From assembly GCF_009647605.1 (NCBI RefSeq), contig NZ_WJIF01000013.1, forward strand, positions 18,435 to 82,434: a stretch of DNA of 64,000 nucleotides, in the 5' to 3' direction. Each line of letters begins with the position of its first letter. Positions within the stretch are counted from its first letter, which is position 1. The notes beneath the pieces were generated by a model. That model saw only the letters and a list, made by a program, of their open reading frames with translations, ran no database searches and was not told the origin of the DNA. Positions 8,667 to 19,362 of this stretch are shown piece after piece. The DNA comes from Agromyces agglutinans (GTDB lineage Bacteria; Actinomycetota; Actinomycetes; Actinomycetales; Microbacteriaceae). The position numbers were made by a program, and so were the translations under genes.

Positions 8667-10103
8667 ATGACCGTCCCCACGCTCAGGAACTTCGTCGACG
8701 GCGAGTACGTCGACGCTCGCGGCGAGGGCCGCATCGACCTGGTCGACCCGGCGACCGAGGAGGTCTACGCGCACGCGCCGGTCTCGATCGCCGCCGACAT
8801 CGACGCGGCCTACTCGGCGGCCTCGCGGGCCTTCGACGGCTGGGGCGACACCACCCCGGCCGAGCGGCAGCTCGCGCTGTTCCGCATCGCCGACGCGATG
8901 GCCGAACGCGCCGAGGAGTTCGCCGACCTGGAATGCCAGGACACCGGCAAGCCCCGGGCGTCCCTCGTCGCCGACGAGATCGATCAGTCCGTCGACCAGC
9001 TCCGGTTCTTCGCGGGTGCGGCGCGCAACCTCGAGGGGCGGGGCGCCGCGGAGTACCTCGCGGGCCACACCTCGTACGTGCGGCGCGAACCGATCGGCGT
9101 CGTCGGCCAGGTCACGCCGTGGAACTACCCGCTGAACATGGCCGTGTGGAAGATCGCCCCCGCGATCGCGGCCGGCAACACCGTGGTGCTGAAGCCCTCC
9201 GACACGACGCCCCTCGCGACCCTCAAGCTCGCCGAGGTCGCCGCCGAGTTCCTGCCGGCGGGGGTGCTCAACGTCGTCGTCGGCGACCGCGGCACCGGAG
9301 CGGCGCTGCTGCAGCACCCGACCCCGCAGATGGTCGCGATCACCGGGTCGGTGCGCGCGGGCATGGAGGTCGCGCGCGCCGCGGCCGACGACCTCAAGCG
9401 CGTGCACCTCGAGCTCGGCGGCAAGGCGCCCGCGGTCGTCTTCCAGGACGCGGACCCGGCGTTCGCCGCGGAGGGCATCGTCACCGCCGCCTTCTTCAAC
9501 GCGGGCCAGGACTGCACCGCGGCGACGCGGGTCCTCGTGCACGAGTCGGTGCACGACGAGGTGGTCGCGGCGCTCACGGCGCGCATCCGGTCGCACGCGC
9601 GCACGGGCGGCCCGCGCGAGGACGGCGTGCTCTACGGGCCCCTGAACAACGCCGACCAGCTGGCCAGGGTGCAGGGCTTCCTCGAGCGGCTCCCCGGCCA
9701 CGTGGAGGTGGCGGTCGGCGGCCGCCGGCAGGGCGAGCGCGGGTACTTCCACGAGGCGACGCTCGTGACGGGCGTCCGGCAGGACGACGAGGTCGTGCAG
9801 AGCGAGGTGTTCGGGCCGGTGCTCACCGTGCAGTCGTTCCGGGACGAGGCCGAGGCCCTCGCGCTCGCCAACGGCGTGCCGTACGCGCTCGCCGCGTCGG
9901 TGTGGACCGCCGATCACGGGCGGGCGATGCGGCTCGCGAAGCGGCTGGAGTTCGGCTGCGTATGGATCAACACGCACATCCCGTTCGTCTCCGACATGCC
10001 GCACGGGGGGTTCAAACACTCCGGCTACGGCAAGGACCTCTCGCAGTACGGCTTCGAGGACTACACGCGCGTCAAGCACGTGATGAGCTTCCTCGGCGCC
10101 TGA
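8667..10103 (+). CDS. Aldehyde dehydrogenase (gamma-aminobutyraldehyde dehydrogenase type)
   Basis: A 478-residue NAD(P)-dependent aldehyde dehydrogenase, likely oxidising 4-aminobutanal to GABA. Family landmarks are VTPWNYPLNMAVWKIAPAIAAGN, the catalytic Glu in ELGGKAP, the nucleophile Cys in FFNAGQDCTAATR, and the C-terminal PHGGFKHSGYGKD. The start has a GAGGAG ribosome-binding site. Divergent placement from the Lrp/aminotransferase operon supports the assignment to polyamine breakdown; related betaine-aldehyde or succinate-semialdehyde activity cannot be excluded from sequence. It ends 26 nt before the FHA gene that opens the PFNA-like cluster. Confidence 0.9.
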   Translation: MTVPTLRNFVDGEYVDARGEGRIDLVDPATEEVYAHAPVSIAADIDAAYSAASRAFDGWGDTTPAERQLALFRIADAMAERAEEFADLECQDTGKPRASLVADEIDQSVDQLRFFAGAARNLEGRGAAEYLAGHTSYVRREPIGVVGQVTPWNYPLNMAVWKIAPAIAAGNTVVLKPSDTTPLATLKLAEVAAEFLPAGVLNVVVGDRGTGAALLQHPTPQMVAITGSVRAGMEVARAAADDLKRVHLELGGKAPAVVFQDADPAFAAEGIVTAAFFNAGQDCTAATRVLVHESVHDEVVAALTARIRSHARTGGPREDGVLYGPLNNADQLARVQGFLERLPGHVEVAVGGRRQGERGYFHEATLVTGVRQDDEVVQSEVFGPVLTVQSFRDEAEALALANGVPYALAASVWTADHGRAMRLAKRLEFGCVWINTHIPFVSDMPHGGFKHSGYGKDLSQYGFEDYTRVKHVMSFLGA

Positions 10104-10116
10104 TCGCGCGTGATGC

Positions 10117-10130
10117 CAGACTGGTCGGCA
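10117..10130 (+). promoter_or_regulatory. Candidate leaderless promoter at the head of the PFNA-like cluster
   Basis: A -10-like CAGACT (10117-10122) lies 7 nt before the ATG at 10130, the same spacing seen at several other genes here. No convincing -35 is visible, so read-through from the dehydrogenase gene is also possible. Confidence 0.35.
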
Positions 10131-11076
10131 TGGTGTCGGGCGAGGTGCGAGCAGCGGTTCCGACGGCTGCACCCCGTGAGGCCGGCGCCGAGAGCTCGCC
10201 CGCCTGGGAGGTGTTCGTCGGCGAGCGGTTCATCGCCGCGTTCGCCGCACCCGCGCCGGCGCGCGTGGCCCTCGCGTTCACCGAGGCGGCGAACGGACCG
10301 ACCGCCGACCTCGAGGACCTGGTCGGGAGGATCCCGCTCGGCCCCGACGGCGTCGAGACGTTCGCGCTCATGTGGTGGCCGCCGACCGGCGACACCGTGA
10401 CCGCCGTCGTCCGCGGCGACGCCGCGGTCGACCTCGCCTCGCCGGGCGGCCGGCGGCGGCTCGACGCGAGCGGCATCCGGCCGTGGCACCTGGCCGACTT
10501 CCGCGACGTGATCGCCTTGCGCGTCTCCTCGAGCGGCGCGCCGCTCGATGCGATGGACGATGCGGATGCCGCTCCGGTCGAGCCCTCCCGCCGGTTCCGC
10601 GCGCGCTCGGTCGAATGGCACGCGGTGGCCGGCGCCGAGGTCGCCAGCCCCGAGGCGCGCGGCGACGACGCCGGTGGCGCCGCCGGCGCCGAGGCATCCG
10701 CACCGGCGAGGTCGATCGCGTTCCGGATCGCCGGCGGCGAGCTGCGGCGATCCGCGGTCCCGGTGCTGATCGGCCGGCGTCCGAGCCGGCCGCTCGCGCT
10801 GCCCGAGCCGGTCGAGCTGATCCGCGTCGAGGGCGGCACCGGAGCGCTCTCGGCCACCCACCTCGAACTGCGACTCGAGGGCGGCCGCATCGTCGCGACC
10901 GACCTGCGCTCCACGAACGGCACGGTCGTGCGCACCGGATCGGGCACGCGGCGCATGCGCGCGGGCGAGTCGATCGTCGTCGCGCCGGGCACGGTGCTCG
11001 AACTCGGAGGCGATACCATCGTCGAGATCCTCCCGACCCAGGACGATCAGGCGCATCCCGACAGGCAGGCCCCCGC

Positions 11077-11080
<4 letters not shown>
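10130..11080 (+). CDS. FHA-domain protein, first gene of the PFNA-like cluster
   Basis: A 316-residue soluble protein. Residues 1 to about 180 form an unrecognised domain (AWEVFVGERFIAAF... MWWPPTGDTV) followed by an Ala/Asp/Glu-rich linker. Residues of about 205-305 are a forkhead-associated domain: LIGRRP, the LSATHLELRLEGG strand and the phosphothreonine loop DLRSTNGTVVR. FHA domains bind phosphothreonine peptides, so the natural partner is the kinase encoded two genes downstream. The ORF is open well upstream, but that part is antisense to or out of frame with the dehydrogenase. The stop overlaps the PP2C start by 4 nt (GTGA). Confidence 0.87.
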
Positions 11081-11877
<797 letters not shown>

Positions 11878-11961
11878 GCGCCGCGCGACGTCGACCCGCA
11901 GGCGACGGCCGGCTTCGCATCGATCCGGCACCGATCCCGTGCCGCCGGGACCGGGCGTCCT

Positions 11962-11967
11962 TAGAAT
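11962..11967 (+). promoter_or_regulatory. -10-like box ahead of the kinase gene
   Basis: TAGAAT lies 47 nt before the kinase GTG, in the 136-bp gap after the phosphatase, the largest gap inside the cluster. It could give the kinase and downstream surface-protein genes their own start site. No clear -35 is seen. Confidence 0.35.
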
Positions 11968-12013
11968 GGGCGCACGCGCGGGCTCCGCCCGCCGACCGAC
12001 CCGATGGAGGAAC

Positions 12014-13444
12014 GTGTCGCGGCGACTCCCGTCCACTCCGCCCAACCTTCCGGGCTTCGCGTTCGTCCGAGTCCTCGGTTCGGGCGGCTTCGCCGACGTG
12101 TTCCTCTACGAGCAGAACATGCCGCGGCGGCTCGTCGCGGTCAAGGTGCTGCTCGCCGAGGTCGTCAACGACGAGGTTCGCCAGATGTTCCAGGCCGAGG
12201 CCAACCTGATGGCGCAGCTCTCGAGCCATCCGGCGATCCTCACCGTGTTCCAGGCGAGCGTCGCCGCCGACGGCCGCCCCTACCTCGTCATGGAGTACTG
12301 CTCCTCGACGCTCGCGCAGCGGTACCGCGCGGTCGCGCTGCCGCTGAGCGAGATCCTCTCCACCGGCGTGCGCGTGGCCAGCGCGGTCGAGGCCGCGCAC
12401 CGCCAGGGCGTGCTGCACCGCGACATCAAGCCGTCGAACATCCTGACCACCGCGTACGGGCACCCGGTGCTCTCGGACTTCGGCATCGCAGCGACGCTCG
12501 GGCGATCCGAGCAGGCCGATGCCGTGGGACTGTCCATCCCGTGGTCCGCGCCCGAGGTGCTGCGCGAGGAGGTGCCGGGCACGGTCGAGAGCGAGGTGTG
12601 GTCGCTGGGCGCCACCGTGTACTCGCTGCTCGCGGGCCGCAGCCCGTTCGAGATCCCGGGCGGCGAGAACGGTTCGACCGCCCTCATCTCGCGGATCGAG
12701 CGCGCGAAGGTGCCGCCGACCGGGCGCGCCGACGTTCCGCCCGAGCTCGAGGCGGCGCTCGCCAGGGCGATGAGTCGGCGGCCCGAGGAGCGACAGCCCG
12801 GCGCGCTGGCGTTCGCACGCGACCTGCAGGCCGTCGAGGAGCGACTGGGCCTTCCGCAGACCGAGGTCGACGTGACGGTCGAGGACTGGGCCACCGCAGT
12901 GGGCCTCGACGTCGACGAGCGCACGCGGGTGAGCGGCGAGCACGCGATCGCGTCGGTCGGCGGCGCGCGGCGCCGCCGGCGCCCGGCCACTCGACCAGCC
13001 GGGGGCCACGCGCCCGGTCAGCCCGGGCACCACGCCGAGCCGCGGGCGGCCGACGGCGTGACCGGCGCGCGCCAGGCAGGCGCGTCGGGGCGGCGGCTGG
13101 TCGTGCTCGTGACCGCCGCGGCCGTCGTGGCCATCGCGCTCGTCGTGGCCGTGACGATCCTGCTCGTGCGCTCGGCCGAGTCGATTCCGACGGTGACGGA
13201 GGTGCGCTCGTCGGTCGACGGCGAGCTCGTCGAGTTCGGCTGGGACGACCCGGGGCTCGCGGCCGGCGACAGCTACCTCGTGACGGTCGACGGCGTCGTC
13301 GAACCGGCACGGCGCGAGGCGGCCATCGTGGTCGATGCGTCCGGCCGCGACCAGGTGTGCGCGAGCGTGAGCGTCAGTCGCGACGGCCGCACGGGCGCCG
13401 CGAGCCCGCAGGAGTGCGTCGATCTCGGCAGCCCGGTGCCCTGA
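12014..13444 (+). CDS. Membrane Ser/Thr protein kinase with FN3-like ectodomain (PFNA kinase)
   Basis: A 476-residue Hanks-type kinase. The catalytic domain has the Gly-rich loop VLGSGGFADVF, Lys44, HRDIKPSN with Asp137, DFGIA with Asp155, and a SAPE motif. A disordered Arg/Pro-rich stretch (about 310-355) leads to one membrane helix (about 360-384) and a roughly 90-residue outer domain resembling a fibronectin type III fold, not PASTA repeats. It therefore resembles the Pkb2-type kinases of PFNA clusters, not PknB. The GTG at 12014 follows GGAGG closely. Its stop overlaps the start of the giant FN3 protein (TGATG), coupling sensor kinase and surface protein. Confidence 0.93.
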   Translation: MSRRLPSTPPNLPGFAFVRVLGSGGFADVFLYEQNMPRRLVAVKVLLAEVVNDEVRQMFQAEANLMAQLSSHPAILTVFQASVAADGRPYLVMEYCSSTLAQRYRAVALPLSEILSTGVRVASAVEAAHRQGVLHRDIKPSNILTTAYGHPVLSDFGIAATLGRSEQADAVGLSIPWSAPEVLREEVPGTVESEVWSLGATVYSLLAGRSPFEIPGGENGSTALISRIERAKVPPTGRADVPPELEAALARAMSRRPEERQPGALAFARDLQAVEERLGLPQTEVDVTVEDWATAVGLDVDERTRVSGEHAIASVGGARRRRRPATRPAGGHAPGQPGHHAEPRAADGVTGARQAGASGRRLVVLVTAAAVVAIALVVAVTILLVRSAESIPTVTEVRSSVDGELVEFGWDDPGLAAGDSYLVTVDGVVEPARREAAIVVDASGRDQVCASVSVSRDGRTGAASPQECVDLGSPVP

Positions 13445-16400
13445 TGCGCGCGCCCCGACTCGACGGCCGGAGATCGGCGGTGGCCACCGGCGCCGCCGTC
13501 GTCGCGCTGGTCGCCCTGGTCGGCGGAGTCGCGATCGCGTCCGACGGCTACCGCTCGGAACAGGTCGACCTCGGCGACGGCTCGGTCTGGGTCGTCAACG
13601 AGGACGCCGACGCGGTCGGCCGGGCCAACACGATGGTGCACGAGTTGAACGCCGCCGTCGAGCTCGACGCGAGCCGCGTCGACGTCGTGCAACGCGGTGC
13701 GACGGTGCTCGTCGTCGACGCCGACAACGCCAGGGTCTCGGTCATCGACCCCGCGACGGCCGCGATCACCGACACGGTGGCCGTGCCGCCGGAGGATCCG
13801 TCCGTCTCGATCGGCGGCTCCCGGGTCGTCATCTCCTCGGCAGGCGGGCTCTGGAGCGTGCCGATCTCCGAGTTCGCCGAGTTCGACGCCGATGCCGAAC
13901 CCGACCTGACGTTCGGCCCCGAGGCCGTGACGAGCGTCGACGACGACGGCCGCGTGTTCGCCTTCCGGCCGATGACCGGGGAGCTCGTCGAGGTCGAGGC
14001 ATCCGCCTCGACGACCGTCACGCGCCGCTGGCAGCTGGATCCGACGGCCGAACCCGAGGCGGTCGGCGAGCCGCCGCAGATCACGTCGGTCGCCGGGAGG
14101 TGGGCGGTCTACGACCCCGAGGCCGTCGCGCTCAGCCTCGACGGGCGGACCGTCGACCTCGCGCCGTTCCTCTCCACGGGCGACATCCCGCTGCTGCAGG
14201 CGCCCTCGACGACCGGCGACGCCGTCGCGATCGGCACGCGACGCGGGCTGCTCGAGGTGCCGCTCGACGGCGGCCGACCCGAGCTCACGGTCGCCGGCCG
14301 CGCCGGCGCGCCGGCCCAGCCCGTGCGGCACGAGGAGTGCCTGCACGCGGCGTGGGCCGAGGGCACGGCCTCGCGCGACTGCGGCGACGGCCCGCGCATC
14401 GTCGAGCTCGACGGGGCCGGCGCGGCCGCGACGCTCGTCTTCCGCGCGAACGGGGACGCGCTCGTGCTCGATGCACCCGGTCTCGGCCGCAGCTGGGCGG
14501 CCGCCGACGACTACGGCGTGATCGACGACTGGGAACTGCTGCTGGCCGACGTCCGCGACGATCGCACGATCGAGCGCAACGACCCGGCCACGGCGCCGAC
14601 GGTCGAGACCACCCAGGCCGAGCCCACCGCGGTCGACGACGAGTTCGGCGCGCGACCCGGCCGGGCGACGCTGCTGCCGGTGCTGCTGAACGACTTCGAT
14701 CCGAACGACGACGTGCTCGCGATCGCGAACGTCGACGGCACGCTGCCGCCCGGGGCGAGGCTCGACGTGGTCTCCGAGCGGCAGGAGCTCCAGCTCACGC
14801 TCGACGAGCAGGCGGAGGGCTCGTTCGCCTTCGCCTACACGATCGACGACGGTCGAACCGGCGTCGCGACGGCGAACGTCGTCGTCGAGGTCAGGGCCGA
14901 CGACGAGAACGGGCCGCCCGAGCAGCGACGGGATGCCGCGGCCACCGTGTCCGCCGGCGGCCGGGTCACCGTTCCCGCACTCGGGGAATGGGTCGACCCC
15001 GACGGCGACCCGTTCTTCCTCGCCGAGGCATCCGTCGCCGGACCCGACCGGGTGACCTGGAGCGCCGACGGCGTCGTCGTCTTCAACGAGGCGACCGGGC
15101 CCGGCGGCCTGCGCACGGTGGGCCTGCTGGTCAGCGATGGCCGGGGCGGCGTGGGTGCGGGTGCGCTGCAGGTCGACGTCCCGGCGTCGGGCCGGGTGGC
15201 CCTCGTCGCCGAGTCCTTCATCCAGCTCGCGACGACGGGCGAGGAGATCTCGATCGAGCCGCTCCGGCACGTGCGCGGCGGAACGGGCCAGGTCGCGCTC
15301 GTCGCGGTGCCCGCGAAGCCGGATGCCACGATCACGGCCGACCTCGACCGCGGTACCTTCCGGTTCCAGAGCGCGGTGGCGCGCACCCACCTCATCGAGT
15401 ACACCGTCACCGACGGCGTCGAACCGGTGACCGGCCGGATCCGGATCGAGGTGGAGGCGCCCCCCACCAGGGACACCACCCCGATCACGGTGCCGCACAC
15501 GGCGTTCGTGCGCGCGGGGCAGGCGGTCGACATCGACGTGCTCGCGACCGACATCGACCCGGTCGGCGGGGTGCTGCTGCTCACCGGCCTCGACGACGCG
15601 CTCGAGGGCGGCGTTCGCGCCGAGGTCGTCGAGCACCGGGTCATCCGGGTGACCCTGTTCGGTCCGCTCCAGCATGGGTCGACCGAGGTGCGCTACCGCG
15701 TGAGCAACGGGCTCGCCGAGGCCGAGGGCGTCGTCACGATCATCGACGTCCCGCCGCCGCTCGTCCCGCAGCCGCCGGTCGCGGCGGACGATCGCGCGTC
15801 GGTGCGCACGGGCGACGTGATCGACATCCCCGTGCTCGCGAACGATGAGCATCCCGATGGCGACCCGCTCACCCTCTCGCCCGAGCTCGTCGCGCAGCCC
15901 GAGCGCGGCCTCGCGTTCGTCTCCGACGACCGGTTGCGTTACCTCGCGCCCGACCGGCCGGGCGAGTACCGCGCCGAGTACCGCGTCGACGGTCCCGACG
16001 GCCAGAACGCGAGCGCGGTCGTCGTGATCTCGGTGACCGACGCCGACCCGGCCTCGAACCGTCCGCCGGTGCCCTCCACGGTGACCGCGCGCGCACTCGC
16101 CGGCGAGACGGTGCGCATCCCCGTGCCGCTGACCGGCATCGACCCCGACGGCGACTCGGTTCAGCTGCTCGGCCAGGTGAGCGTGCCCGAGCGGGGCACC
16201 GTCGTGGCCACGGGCGCCGACCAGCTCGAGTACACGGCGGGCGAGTACTCGTCGGGCACCGACACCTTCCGGTACGAGGTGATGGACGCGCTCGGCGCGC
16301 GCGCCACCGCGACCGTGCGGGTGGGCATCGCGCCGCGACCCGACGGCGCCCGTGCTCCCGTCGCGTCGCGCGACGTGCTGACCGTGCGGCCCGGGCGGAC

Positions 16401-19335
16401 GGTCGCCGTGCGCGCCCTCGCCAACGACACCGATCCCGACGGCGGCCCGCTGTCGATCGTCGGCGTCGAATCGAACGCCGGCGACGCGGAGGCCGAGGTC
16501 GTCGACGACGCGGTGGTCGTGCAGGTCCCGCCGCGCGAGGGCCGGTACTCGTTCGTCTACGAGATCCGGAACGAGCAGCAGGCGACCGCCTCCTCGTACA
16601 TCCAGATCGACGCCGACGCCGACGCGCCGCTGTCGGCACCGGAGGTCTCCGACGTCGTGCTGGGCCTCAGCGAGATCGTCGGACGCGACCACGTCGACGT
16701 GGACGTGCTCGAGTCGACGTTCATCGCGGATGCGCCCCAGTCGCGCCCGCGCGTCGGCCTGGTGCGCGGCTACGACGACGGAGCCGTGGTCCGCGAGCGC
16801 GGCGACGTCAGGATCGAGATCCAGGACCGCCGGCGCATCGTGCCGTTCACGATCGGCCACCCCGACGACCCGACCCTCACGGCGACCGCCTTCATCCTGG
16901 TGCCCGGCCGCGACGACGCCGTGCCGCAGTTGCGGCGGGATGCCCCGGCGGTGCGCGTCGACAGCGGCGAGGAGGTGCGGCTCGACCTCGACGACTACGT
17001 GATCGCGGCGTCCGGCCGGCCCGTCCGGATCGCCGATCGTTCGTCGGTGCTCGCCTCGCACGGCGACGGCGGCGACCTGGTGGTCGACGAGGACACCGTG
17101 CGATTCCGCTCGGAGGCGGGCTACTTCGGTCCGGCGTCGATCTCGTTCGTCGCCGCCGACGGCGACCCGTCACGCGATCCCGATGCGCGAAGCGGCACCA
17201 TCGTGATCCCGATCCAGGTGCGTCCGGCCGAGGGCCTGCCGCCGGCCTTCACCGGCGCCGTCGTCGACCTGCAACCCGACCAGTCGAAGCGCCTCGGCCT
17301 CGATCGCCTGACGAGCCGCGCCGACGGCGACGGCGACGAGGCATCCGATCTCGCGTACACGCTGGGACCGGTACCCGAGGGATTCACGGTGGACTTCGAT
17401 GATGACGACAACGAGCTCACGGTGCGCGCCGACGGCGACGCACCGCACGGGCTGCGCGCCTCGCTGCGCGTCGCCGTGGCGGATGCCTCGGGCGAGGGCA
17501 CGCCGGGAACCATCGAGCTGCGCGTGGTGCCGTCGACGCGACCGCTCGCGGAGCCCGTGCCCGATCACGCGGTCGCGGCCCGCGGGCGGACCACGGTGAT
17601 CGACGTGCTCGAGAACGACCAGGTCGGCAATCCGTTCCCGCAGACGCCGCTGCGCGTGATCGGCGTGCGCGGAGCCGAGGCCGGGAGCTCGTCGGGCGCG
17701 GTCCGGGTGACCCCGAGCGACGACCGATCGAGGCTCACGGTCACGGTCTCGGAGTCGGCGCGACCCGGCAACACGACGGTGCAGTACCAGGTCGCCGACG
17801 CGACGGGCGACCCAAGCCGGTACGCCTGGGGCACGGTCGTGATCTCGGTGCAGGACCGGCCGGAGCCGGTCACCGACGCGCGGGTCACGGCGTTCGGCGA
17901 CCGCTCGCTGAGCGTGGCGTTCGGCGCCGGGCCGTCGAACAACGCGCCGATCTCGGGCTACGAGATCACACTCGTCGACGCGGTCGACGGCGAGGTCGTC
18001 GGTCGCAGCGACTGCGCCACGACGACCTGCGCGGTGCCGACCCGCGGCAACGGCCAAGGCGCCGCCGTGCTCGTGCGCGTGCAGGCGCGCAACGCCATCG
18101 GGCTCTCCGACGCCGTCGAGGTCGCCGGCGCGGTGTGGTCCGACGTCGTGCCCGGCGCGCCGGCCGGCGTACAGGCGCTCCCGCTCGACGGGCGGCTGCG
18201 CGTGCAGTGGCGACCGGTCGACCCGGGCTCGGGCAGCCCCGTGCGCTCCTACGTCGTCACGGTCGCCGGCGTCGCGACCGAGGTCTCCAGCGGCGCCGCG
18301 TGCACGAGCAGCCTCTGCTCGGTCGACTCGCAGGCCCTCGCGAACGGCGGCCAGGTCCCCGTGTCGGTCAGCGCGCGCAACGAGGCGTACCCGGCGCTGA
18401 CGGCGTGGAACTCGGCCGGCGCGGTCGGCACGCCGTTCGGTGCGCCGATCGCGGGCGCCATCCAGGTCGCGGCCGATCCCGCGGCCGGCGCCGTGACCGT
18501 CGTCTGGTCGCCGTTCGACGGCAACGGCGATGCGATCGGCGGCTACTTCGTGCAGCAGCTGGTGCCCGGCGCGACCGGAGCCCCCGGCGGACCGCAGGCG
18601 TGCGGTGTGACGACGCCGGCCCCGGGCACCGTCGTGGCGCCGACGAACGGCGGCAGCGTCGCGGCCTCCGTTCGCGTGGGGCCCGAGGTGACGAGCGTGC
18701 AGTTCACGGGCACGACGGCCGAGGCGACGACCTACTCGTTCATCGTCTGGGGGTACAACCGCGCGGGCTGCGTGCACACCGACGTGGCGGGCACCGTCGT
18801 GCGCGATGCGCCGGCGCCCGTCTCCGGGGTGACCAGCGAGATGGCCTGGCTCGGCGACAGCACCTGGGATCGCTACGTGTCGGGCGTGCAGACCACGGCG
18901 CCGACCGTGCAGATCGTCTCGGTCGACCGCAACGGCGTGCACCTCGGCGCGCCGCGCGCCTTCGCGGGCTCGGGCTGGCTGCGCGAACTGCTCGGGCGCC
19001 CCTACGGCGACACGGCCTACTTCCAGGTGCGGGGGTGCGCCGCGTGGGGCTCGTGCGGACCGTGGTCGGCCACGACACCGGCCGGCGAGAGCCCGTCGCT
19101 CACCTTCCAGATGCCCGGGCGAGCGTGGATCGAAGGCGAACGCCGCTGGGTGTGGGCCGGCCAGCCCGACAACGGGGGCCTCCGCGCCTCGTTCAGCTGC
19201 GGGCTCGACGGCGACCAGGCGGGACGCGCGGGCACCGGCCACGGCTCGTGCGAGGTGCCGGGCGCGCGCCCCGGCGACCGCGTCTGGTTGGATGTCGAGG
19301 TGGCCGGCGTGACCGCGAGGTTCTGGAACCGCTGA
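13444..19335 (+). CDS. Giant surface protein with tandem Ig/cadherin-like and FN3 domains
   Basis: A 1963-residue envelope protein. One N-terminal hydrophobic segment (about 13-33) with no lipobox acts as a signal anchor. Residues of about 40-380 look like a beta-propeller-type region (VWVVNEDADAVGR, VSVIDPATAAI). About 390-1465 hold a run of Ig/cadherin-like modules marked by VLLNDFDPNDD (414), WVDPDGDPF (515), LATDIDP (698), LANDEHPDGDPL (797), TGIDPDGDS (896), LANDTDPDGGPL (992) and VLENDQVG (about 1390). About 1470-1800 hold at least three FN3 modules, then a Cys-containing end domain. No sortase signal or C-terminal membrane helix. It corresponds to the FN3 protein of PFNA clusters; a cell-surface ligand-binding or adhesive role is inferred. 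Confidence 0.88.
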   Translation: MRAPRLDGRRSAVATGAAVVALVALVGGVAIASDGYRSEQVDLGDGSVWVVNEDADAVGRANTMVHELNAAVELDASRVDVVQRGATVLVVDADNARVSVIDPATAAITDTVAVPPEDPSVSIGGSRVVISSAGGLWSVPISEFAEFDADAEPDLTFGPEAVTSVDDDGRVFAFRPMTGELVEVEASASTTVTRRWQLDPTAEPEAVGEPPQITSVAGRWAVYDPEAVALSLDGRTVDLAPFLSTGDIPLLQAPSTTGDAVAIGTRRGLLEVPLDGGRPELTVAGRAGAPAQPVRHEECLHAAWAEGTASRDCGDGPRIVELDGAGAAATLVFRANGDALVLDAPGLGRSWAAADDYGVIDDWELLLADVRDDRTIERNDPATAPTVETTQAEPTAVDDEFGARPGRATLLPVLLNDFDPNDDVLAIANVDGTLPPGARLDVVSERQELQLTLDEQAEGSFAFAYTIDDGRTGVATANVVVEVRADDENGPPEQRRDAAATVSAGGRVTVPALGEWVDPDGDPFFLAEASVAGPDRVTWSADGVVVFNEATGPGGLRTVGLLVSDGRGGVGAGALQVDVPASGRVALVAESFIQLATTGEEISIEPLRHVRGGTGQVALVAVPAKPDATITADLDRGTFRFQSAVARTHLIEYTVTDGVEPVTGRIRIEVEAPPTRDTTPITVPHTAFVRAGQAVDIDVLATDIDPVGGVLLLTGLDDALEGGVRAEVVEHRVIRVTLFGPLQHGSTEVRYRVSNGLAEAEGVVTIIDVPPPLVPQPPVAADDRASVRTGDVIDIPVLANDEHPDGDPLTLSPELVAQPERGLAFVSDDRLRYLAPDRPGEYRAEYRVDGPDGQNASAVVVISVTDADPASNRPPVPSTVTARALAGETVRIPVPLTGIDPDGDSVQLLGQVSVPERGTVVATGADQLEYTAGEYSSGTDTFRYEVMDALGARATATVRVGIAPRPDGARAPVASRDVLTVRPGRTVAVRALANDTDPDGGPLSIVGVESNAGDAEAEVVDDAVVVQVPPREGRYSFVYEIRNEQQATASSYIQIDADADAPLSAPEVSDVVLGLSEIVGRDHVDVDVLESTFIADAPQSRPRVGLVRGYDDGAVVRERGDVRIEIQDRRRIVPFTIGHPDDPTLTATAFILVPGRDDAVPQLRRDAPAVRVDSGEEVRLDLDDYVIAASGRPVRIADRSSVLASHGDGGDLVVDEDTVRFRSEAGYFGPASISFVAADGDPSRDPDARSGTIVIPIQVRPAEGLPPAFTGAVVDLQPDQSKRLGLDRLTSRADGDGDEASDLAYTLGPVPEGFTVDFDDDDNELTVRADGDAPHGLRASLRVAVADASGEGTPGTIELRVVPSTRPLAEPVPDHAVAARGRTTVIDVLENDQVGNPFPQTPLRVIGVRGAEAGSSSGAVRVTPSDDRSRLTVTVSESARPGNTTVQYQVADATGDPSRYAWGTVVISVQDRPEPVTDARVTAFGDRSLSVAFGAGPSNNAPISGYEITLVDAVDGEVVGRSDCATTTCAVPTRGNGQGAAVLVRVQARNAIGLSDAVEVAGAVWSDVVPGAPAGVQALPLDGRLRVQWRPVDPGSGSPVRSYVVTVAGVATEVSSGAACTSSLCSVDSQALANGGQVPVSVSARNEAYPALTAWNSAGAVGTPFGAPIAGAIQVAADPAAGAVTVVWSPFDGNGDAIGGYFVQQLVPGATGAPGGPQACGVTTPAPGTVVAPTNGGSVAASVRVGPEVTSVQFTGTTAEATTYSFIVWGYNRAGCVHTDVAGTVVRDAPAPVSGVTSEMAWLGDSTWDRYVSGVQTTAPTVQIVSVDRNGVHLGAPRAFAGSGWLRELLGRPYGDTAYFQVRGCAAWGSCGPWSATTPAGESPSLTFQMPGRAWIEGERRWVWAGQPDNGGLRASFSCGLDGDQAGRAGTGHGSCEVPGARPGDRVWLDVEVAGVTARFWNR

Positions 19336-19362
19336 CCTGTCCGGATCGCTGAGGAGCCCCGT

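Noticed and set aside
5149..10103. Calling the locus a full puu (gamma-glutamylputrescine) pathway
   Set aside because: The oxidoreductase resembles PuuB, but no PuuA ligase or PuuD hydrolase is present; the direct transaminase route fits the visible genes better.
12004..13443. Extension of the giant protein upstream to ATG 12004 (total 2443 codons)
   Set aside because: The extension is out of frame with the intact kinase over its whole length and is Arg-rich noise; the ATG at 13444 is followed directly by a membrane anchor and overlaps the kinase stop.
13273..17061. A 1262-codon open frame on the minus strand opposite the giant FN3 gene
   Set aside because: Its product is an Arg/Gly/Asp/His-rich low-complexity chain with no domain, typical of antisense frames in high-GC DNA; the plus frame shows clear Ig/FN3 modules.
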